Shown here piece by piece: positions 50,842 through 55,887 of a DNA stretch of 55,887 nt. Source of the stretch: Cloacibacillus sp. (lineage in GTDB: Bacteria > Synergistota > Synergistia > Synergistales > Synergistaceae); the NCBI GenBank assembly GCA_036655895.1, contig JAVVPF010000021.1, positions 1-55,887 on the forward strand. Reading direction: 5' to 3'. The notes below the pieces were generated by a model. It ran no database searches and was not told where the DNA came from. It saw only the letters and a list, made by a program, of their open reading frames with translations. Position 1 is the first letter of the stretch. Every line of letters starts with the position of its first letter. Made by a program: the position numbers and the translations under genes.

Positions 50842-53800
50842 CTATTCCGTTTTGTCTTCCGTAAGCCCGAATTTTTCGCAAAGCGTATTCACGCGGTGCG
50901 GGACGGACATCTTGGTGTAAATGGCGACGGCCTCTCTCGCGTATTCTTTTGCCGTGCGCTTTAATATATTGCAAAACTCCGGGGGAAGCGCGCCTTCTTC
51001 AAACATTTTGGCGAGGCAGGCTTTTGCCATCGCGTGCGCCGCTATCCACGAATGTTTTCTTATCGGCTCTGAGAGCAGCTCGCCTATCTCAAGCGAACGG
51101 TAGGCCTCTTCATAGCGCCCTTGCAGGCCATCCGCTATTGATTTTAGGCTGTAGAGTATCGAGCCGCAGCGGCCTCCCTGACATTTTTCAAATATCTCAG
51201 CGCCTCTGTAGATATTTTTATAGAACATCTCCATGTCGCCAAGATCGAGCGCCACGTCGGCGAGGTGCGCGTGGAAGTGGCTGCATCCCCAGAAGAGCCC
51301 GCTTTCTTCGCATGTTTTGATACAGCGGTCAAAATGTTTGACGGCCTCTTTGAAATTGCCCTGCCATTGATAGTTCTCGCCGATGTAGCATTCCGCGGCC
51401 AGGATGCTCAGCGTGTAGCGCTTGCCCAATATCGCCTGTTCTTCAAATATCTCCATTGAACGGCGAAGCACTTTTTCAGATTTTTCATAATCGCCTTTGA
51501 TTTGAAAGGCGACGCCTATGTACCGAAGAGCTATGCCCATGTATTTTTCGCGTTCGTCGTCTTTTGCCGCGCGCAGCATTTCACGGGCGTTGCGCATCAG
51601 CATCTCGGCGTTGTCCGTTTGAAGGAAGAAGTGCCCCATGTGCGAGAGGACGTGTATGTAGATGCTGCTGAAAGAATGTTCTTTGGCCATCTTCTGCGCG
51701 CGGTTTAAGAATATCCGCGCCTTTTCATATTCTCCCCAGCAGATGAGATAGCCGCCGCAAAGCTCTAGGTAGGCCGTCTCCATTTTCAAGACTTCTTCTT
51801 TGTTGTAGGCGTTTATCGAGGAGCGTATCTCAGAGAGCAGGCCGTTCATCTCTTCCATCTTTTTTTCTGTGTCGCGCCTGTCGTGATACGGGTGCGAGCA
51901 GGAGTAGAGCACGTCGTCCTGGACGAGCGGGAATAGGTCGTGATTGAGCGTGATATCGAATATCATTTCGCGCAGATGCTGCGCAAGCACCATTTCGGGC
52001 ATCCCGGCCTTTGTGTAGTGGTATGAGAGCATGGAGCTGAGCGCCGGGTCCCATTTGCGCGGGGAGTACTGCCGGTTGAGCAGTTCCGCAGCTTTTTTAT
52101 GGTATTCGCAGAGTTTGAAGCCGGGAATGGCTCCGTAAACGCATTCGCGCACTTTAGCGTGGCTGAATGTGACGCAGGCTCCGGTTTCTATGCTCTGTAT
52201 CTCTTTTATAAGTTTTTTGTCAAGCAGCTCCTCCGCGGCGGCGTATATCTCGGAGATGGGCTCGTTCATCATTTTCGCGATGGAGGCGATGGAGGCGCCG
52301 GCGCTAAATACGGAAAGTATCCGCAAAAACTCGCGCGGCTTTTCCGTGATCTCGCCAAAACGCGCGAGCATGACGCCGCCCAGCCCCGCGCCGGACAGCT
52401 CCGCGGCGGAGTTGGCCTTCAGCGTTTTGACCATCTCGACGATCATAAGAGGGATGCCTTCGGATTCTTTGAAGAAAAAATCTTCGGATTTGGAGGCCAG
52501 AAGTTTTTTATCAAGGAAGCGGCTGCAAAATGACCGCGTTTCTTCTTTGTTGAGCGGAGACAGCGGAATGTGCAGAAAATCTATGGCGCCCGCGTCCTTC
52601 AGCCGTGTAAGTATCCGAAGCGCGTAGGCGCTGCTTTCGGGGCGGCTTGTGATAAAGATGGTGGACGGCTTTGAGAGGGCGCTTATAAAGACTTCGAGCA
52701 TCTCCGCTGATTTTGTGTCAAACCAGTGCAGGTCCTCCATTACGACGACGGGGCGCCGCGCGCCGGCCGCGTGGCAGACGAGTCGGCTCACCGCGCGCCC
52801 GACTATTATCGGGGTGCGTTCTGAGAGTATCACCGAATCGGCGTTGTAGACGACCCTGCGGTTTGCGAGAAAGTTTGGGAAGACTCCGGCCATGAGAGCC
52901 AAGTTGACGCCGCTTTCCTCCATTGACGCATCGGAGCAGAAAAGCGCCGTCTGGGATACGAGGCTGCTCCATGAGGAGTACGGATAGTTGAGGCCGGCCT
53001 CGTAGGATTTTGTGGCGAGCGTGATGTGCGTGCGCTGGTCAAGGCATGAGGTCATTTTGTTCAGCAGCGAGCTTTTGCCTATCCCAGCCTCGCCGTCTAT
53101 GAAAAAGACCTGCGTCCTGCCGCCCTCTTTTTCGAGGTTTTCGAGGATGAGGCGCTGTTCATCTTTTCTGCCGACAAAGAAGGTATCCGGCGAATCTTCC
53201 GCGGTTCCAGCCTCCGATGAGGCGTTCAGCAGAAACATTCTTTTATAATAGTCCTCGGCGCGGGACGAGGGGGCAAGTGCCAGCTCCTCCGCGAGTTTTC
53301 TTTTGTATTCGCGAAAGAGCGTGCTTGCCTTGGCCGCGCCCCGGCGCGTGAAATAAAGCTCCATCAGTTCAAGAGTAGAGTCTTCGTCGTACGGATCGAC
53401 CGTCACAAGCAGCTCAAGCGAGCTTTCGAGATCGTCTTCGTTCTGCGCGTCATAACAGGCGGTTATGCGCGCCTTTAATTTTTCGCACAGACGCCGCTTA
53501 TACATTGATTTCGCGTAAAGCAGCCAGTTGCCGAAGTCTGGACATTCCGGTATGTCGAAGCCGCGCAGAAGCTCGTCCGCTACGCCGCACGGCAACTCCT
53601 CGTTCACGTCGGCTATCTTGTCTATGACGTCCATGTCGCAGGCGGCGCCGGTCATGGAGACGTTTCTTCTGTCGGAACTTATGCAGTCCTGTGGGAAATA
53701 CTGCTTTAAGAGGTAGAGGGCGTTGCGGAAGTTGTTGTAGGCGGAGTTTTCGTCCTTCGCCCCCCAGAATATGGAGGCAAGCTTTTCTCTTCCCGCCTTC

Positions 53801-53913
53801 CCCTCCACCGCGAGATAGTAAACGATGGCCTCAGCTTTTTTAAGAGGGAGGTGAAGCTGTTGTCCGTCTATCTCTATTGATGGAGCTCCTATCACTTTGA
53901 TTTTAAGATCCAT
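50842..53913 (-). CDS. BTAD-AAA-TPR transcriptional regulator (SARP/AfsR-like)
   Basis: The protein is 1023 aa. An N-terminal winged helix (about 1-95, AEAIVYYLAVEGKAGREKLASIFW) is followed by a bacterial transcriptional activation domain (about 96-230, SLELLVTVDPYDEDSTLELMELY). A STAND/AAA ATPase comes next, with Walker A GEAGIGKS at 274-281 and Walker B RPVVVMEDLHWFD near 375. The C-terminal half is made of TPR-like helical repeats (about 640-1000). Such proteins activate nearby genes when a ligand or partner is sensed. Its place between hutH and hutU makes histidine catabolism the likely target. GAGGGTGG precedes the ATG, and it has its own terminator. Confidence 0.93.
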   Translation of the reverse strand: MDLKIKVIGAPSIEIDGQQLHLPLKKAEAIVYYLAVEGKAGREKLASIFWGAKDENSAYNNFRNALYLLKQYFPQDCISSDRRNVSMTGAACDMDVIDKIADVNEELPCGVADELLRGFDIPECPDFGNWLLYAKSMYKRRLCEKLKARITACYDAQNEDDLESSLELLVTVDPYDEDSTLELMELYFTRRGAAKASTLFREYKRKLAEELALAPSSRAEDYYKRMFLLNASSEAGTAEDSPDTFFVGRKDEQRLILENLEKEGGRTQVFFIDGEAGIGKSSLLNKMTSCLDQRTHITLATKSYEAGLNYPYSSWSSLVSQTALFCSDASMEESGVNLALMAGVFPNFLANRRVVYNADSVILSERTPIIVGRAVSRLVCHAAGARRPVVVMEDLHWFDTKSAEMLEVFISALSKPSTIFITSRPESSAYALRILTRLKDAGAIDFLHIPLSPLNKEETRSFCSRFLDKKLLASKSEDFFFKESEGIPLMIVEMVKTLKANSAAELSGAGLGGVMLARFGEITEKPREFLRILSVFSAGASIASIAKMMNEPISEIYAAAEELLDKKLIKEIQSIETGACVTFSHAKVRECVYGAIPGFKLCEYHKKAAELLNRQYSPRKWDPALSSMLSYHYTKAGMPEMVLAQHLREMIFDITLNHDLFPLVQDDVLYSCSHPYHDRRDTEKKMEEMNGLLSEIRSSINAYNKEEVLKMETAYLELCGGYLICWGEYEKARIFLNRAQKMAKEHSFSSIYIHVLSHMGHFFLQTDNAEMLMRNAREMLRAAKDDEREKYMGIALRYIGVAFQIKGDYEKSEKVLRRSMEIFEEQAILGKRYTLSILAAECYIGENYQWQGNFKEAVKHFDRCIKTCEESGLFWGCSHFHAHLADVALDLGDMEMFYKNIYRGAEIFEKCQGGRCGSILYSLKSIADGLQGRYEEAYRSLEIGELLSEPIRKHSWIAAHAMAKACLAKMFEEGALPPEFCNILKRTAKEYAREAVAIYTKMSVPHRVNTLCEKFGLTEDKTE

Positions 53914-53934
53914 TTTTCCACCCTCTTATACAGT

Positions 53935-53962
53935 TTAATACAATTATTAGACCTTATTTCAA
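53935..53962 (-). promoter_or_regulatory. Possible promoter of the BTAD regulator gene
   Basis: On the minus strand TTGAAA (complement of 53957-53962), a 16-bp spacer, and TATTAA (complement of 53935-53940), 22 nt before the ATG. Confidence 0.4.
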
Positions 53963-54058
53963 AGACATGCTTCTATGCTTCGCTTTAAATTACATTATTG
54001 CCTGACTTATATTTTAAACGATATATGCCATTTAGAAAATACTCTAACAACAACAAAA

Positions 54059-54086
54059 GCGGGCGGCCCTTTAGCGGGCCGCCCGC
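54059..54086 (-). terminator. Terminator after hutH
   Basis: A perfect 11-bp GC stem (GCGGGCGGCCC / GGGCCGCCCGC) has a 6-nt loop. On the minus strand it is followed by TTTTGTTGTTGTT. It lies 31 nt past the hutH stop and separates hutH from the regulator gene. Confidence 0.85.
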
Positions 54087-54117
54087 GCGAAACGACTTGC
54101 GCCGCTTTAGTTTTTTA

Positions 54118-55644
54118 TTATTTGAGCGCGCCAGTCGCCGCTTCCACCGCGCTAAGCAGCGTTTCGTCGGCGATGAGCTGAGCCGCTTTTTTCTGATCCT
54201 TGTAGAAGACTCTGTCCTCTTCCATGAAGTCTACCGCGTCGCGGATGACTTTGTAGGCCGCCGCTGTGCCCTTGCCGAGCTTTCTCTTTTCCTGAAGGTC
54301 GAGCGCCTGCGCCGCGCACATAAGCTCTATCGCAAGCACCATGCGCACGTTCCCAAGTATCTGGGCCGCCTTGCGCGCGCCGATAGTTCCCATGCTGACG
54401 TGGTCTTCCTGACCGGCCGACGTCGGGATGGAGTCGACGCTTGACGGATGAGCAAGCACCTTGTTTTCGGAAACGAGCGCCGCCGCCACATACTGCGGGA
54501 TCATGAAGCCGCAGTTTATCCCGCCGTGCTTCACGAGGAAGGCCGGCAGTCCGTGGTTGAGCGCAGGGTCTATCAGTTTGGCGACGCGGCGTTCGGAGAT
54601 ATTTCCCAGCTCCGATATCGCGATGCCGAGCGTGTCCGCGGCTATCGCCATCGGCTGCCCGTGGAAGTTTCCGCCGGAGAAGACGTCGCCTGTGTCCACG
54701 AGGACGATGGGGTTGTCCGTAACGGCGTTTATCTCGTTGTCGACCACGGAGGCGACGTAATCTATCGCAAGGCGGCTCGCGCCGTGTATCTGCGGAATGC
54801 AGCGCACCGAATAGGAGTCCTGCATACGAAGCTCGCCCTGTTGTGTCATATATTCGCTGCCATCGAGGAGCGTCAGCATATTTTCAGCAACGTCGCTCTG
54901 TCCGGAATGTTTGCGGACGGCCTGAATGCGGTGGTCGTAGGCGTTGATGATGCCGCGCAGCGATTCCGCCGTGAGAGCGCCAATGATGTCCGCCGATTTT
55001 TTCAGCACCTGCGCGTCATAGAGCGCGTGCGCCGCGACTGAGGTCATGCACTGCGTGCCGTTAATGAGCGCGAGGCCCTCTTTCGCGCGCAGTTCAATGA
55101 CTGGGATGCCAGCGCGCTTCATCGCTTCCGCGCCTTCAAGCACCTCTCCTTTATATTCGGCCTCGCCGAGGCCGAGCATCGGGAGCACCATGTGGGAGAG
55201 CGGGCAGAGGTCGCCGCTTGAACCGACGGAGCCTTTTTCGGGGATGACTGGATGCACGCCTTCGTTGAGCATAGCAAGCATCGTCTCTATGACGACGGGG
55301 CGCACTCCCGAGAAACCGTTCAGCAGCGAGTTGGCGCGCATGACGAGCATCCCGCGCACGACGTCGGTCGGCAGAGGATCGCCCACGCCGGCTGCGTCGG
55401 CCAGAATGAGCTTTATCTGAAGAAGGTTTATCTCATCTTCGGCGATAGCCACGTCAGAGAATTTTCCAAAGCCGGTGTTGATGCCGTACATCGGACGTCC
55501 GCCCGCGACAAGCTTCTCCACCAGAGCGCGTGATTTTTTGACATCCTCCATAGCGGCGGCGCATGCAGAAACAGAAGCGCCCTTTCTCGTTATCTCTATA
55601 AGAGTGTCAAGCGTCAGATCCTTACCGTTCAGTACAATATTCAT
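54118..55644 (-). CDS. hutH: Histidine ammonia-lyase
   Basis: This 508-aa enzyme removes ammonia from L-histidine to give urocanate, the first step of the pathway. Family residues are Y53 in MYGINTGFG, then GSVGSSGDLCPLSH, YSVRCIPQIHGA and GGNFHGQP. The MIO cofactor tripeptide is S142-S143-G144, whereas the usual form is Ala-Ser-Gly; the position equals that of Pseudomonas HAL. I start it at 55644 behind GGGAGA; an ATG at 55662 behind a G-run is also possible. It is the first hut gene in the direction of transcription and has its own terminator. Confidence 0.95.
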   Translation of the reverse strand: MNIVLNGKDLTLDTLIEITRKGASVSACAAAMEDVKKSRALVEKLVAGGRPMYGINTGFGKFSDVAIAEDEINLLQIKLILADAAGVGDPLPTDVVRGMLVMRANSLLNGFSGVRPVVIETMLAMLNEGVHPVIPEKGSVGSSGDLCPLSHMVLPMLGLGEAEYKGEVLEGAEAMKRAGIPVIELRAKEGLALINGTQCMTSVAAHALYDAQVLKKSADIIGALTAESLRGIINAYDHRIQAVRKHSGQSDVAENMLTLLDGSEYMTQQGELRMQDSYSVRCIPQIHGASRLAIDYVASVVDNEINAVTDNPIVLVDTGDVFSGGNFHGQPMAIAADTLGIAISELGNISERRVAKLIDPALNHGLPAFLVKHGGINCGFMIPQYVAAALVSENKVLAHPSSVDSIPTSAGQEDHVSMGTIGARKAAQILGNVRMVLAIELMCAAQALDLQEKRKLGKGTAAAYKVIRDAVDFMEEDRVFYKDQKKAAQLIADETLLSAVEAATGALK

Positions 55645-55711
55645 CGTTATTTCTCCCTTCATTGATTAAGCCCCCCGGCAAAACCTATGACGAATCTTAG
55701 AAATCGCTTAC

Positions 55712-55717
55712 ATTATA
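55712..55717 (-). promoter_or_regulatory. -10 box of the hutH promoter
   Basis: TATAAT on the minus strand (from GTTTTATAATG), 68 nt upstream of the hutH ATG. No consensus -35 is visible, in line with activator control. The remaining bases to the window end show no gene. Confidence 0.45.
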
Positions 55718-55887
55718 AAACAAAAGATGCAAACTGTTGTACATTTCTTATTTTCCTACTTTTCCATCAAATCTCCATCAAAAAAAGAAAGCGCCGCGTC
55801 AAAGTGAATAAAAGAGCTTTGATATTTTTCTAATACCCACCGCCTATCCTCCATATATAAGCAAGCCCCCCTCGTTGGAACCTTTTA

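Noticed and set aside
1-55887. CRISPR arrays, insertion sequences, prophage genes, rRNA
   Set aside because: No spaced direct repeats, transposase motifs, integrase or phage structural genes, and no rRNA-like blocks were seen on either strand.

Overview
The window reads as a piece of the chromosome of a strictly anaerobic, amino-acid-fermenting diderm bacterium. My best guess is Synergistota (Cloacibacillus/Synergistes-like). That is an inference from gene content: TRAP transporters, amino-acid uptake systems, a complete histidine fermentation set with formate-tetrahydrofolate ligase, iron-sulfur aldo/keto reductases, a BTAD-type regulator, and no sugar catabolism. I see no rRNA, tRNA, CRISPR array, insertion sequence or prophage. 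Coding density is high, and most transcription units end in clear stem-loop terminators.

Layout. 1-11 kb: the 3' end of a MATE exporter, rarA with a HAD hydrolase, a polar amino acid ABC transporter whose binding protein and permease are fused, and a leftward run of pepA, an amidohydrolase and recD2. 11-17.5 kb: an FAD oxidoreductase, a voltage-gated-type K+ channel, an NSS transporter, and a divergent amino-acid racemase / threonine dehydratase pair. 17.5-28.3 kb: mixed housekeeping and stress genes (an orphan 222-aa protein, a TIGR02757 protein, flavin reductase, ferritin, two tandem GNATs, a YjiH transporter, a GlcD-like oxidase, YwbE, a TSUP permease, a MATE exporter, an aminotransferase).

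28.3-38.3 kb is the most distinctive part. A GntR/FCD regulator is divergent from a LarA-family racemase, both subunits of aconitase X, and a DctPQM TRAP transporter. These are followed by a formate/nitrite channel and a second, near-identical DctQM pair without a binding protein. The same TGTATACA palindrome lies in front of the regulator, the larA operon and the second DctQM pair. I read this as one regulon for uptake, stereo-inversion and dehydration of an unknown hydroxy acid. 38.4-41.6 kb: an M20 hydrolase and an isochorismatase-type hydrolase, each broken by a one-base homopolymer frameshift, with a polysaccharide deacetylase between them. 41.7-44 kb: two ferredoxin-type aldo/keto reductases.

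44-55.7 kb: histidine degradation, all on the minus strand: hutH, a 1023-aa BTAD/AAA/TPR regulator, hutU, hutI, fchA, ftcD and fhs. Together they convert histidine to glutamate and, through formimino-, methenyl- and formyl-tetrahydrofolate, to formate with ATP formation. The formate channel at 35.3 kb could export the formate. Methenyl-THF cyclohydrolase (FolD) and the nickel-pincer cofactor genes needed by LarA are not in this window.
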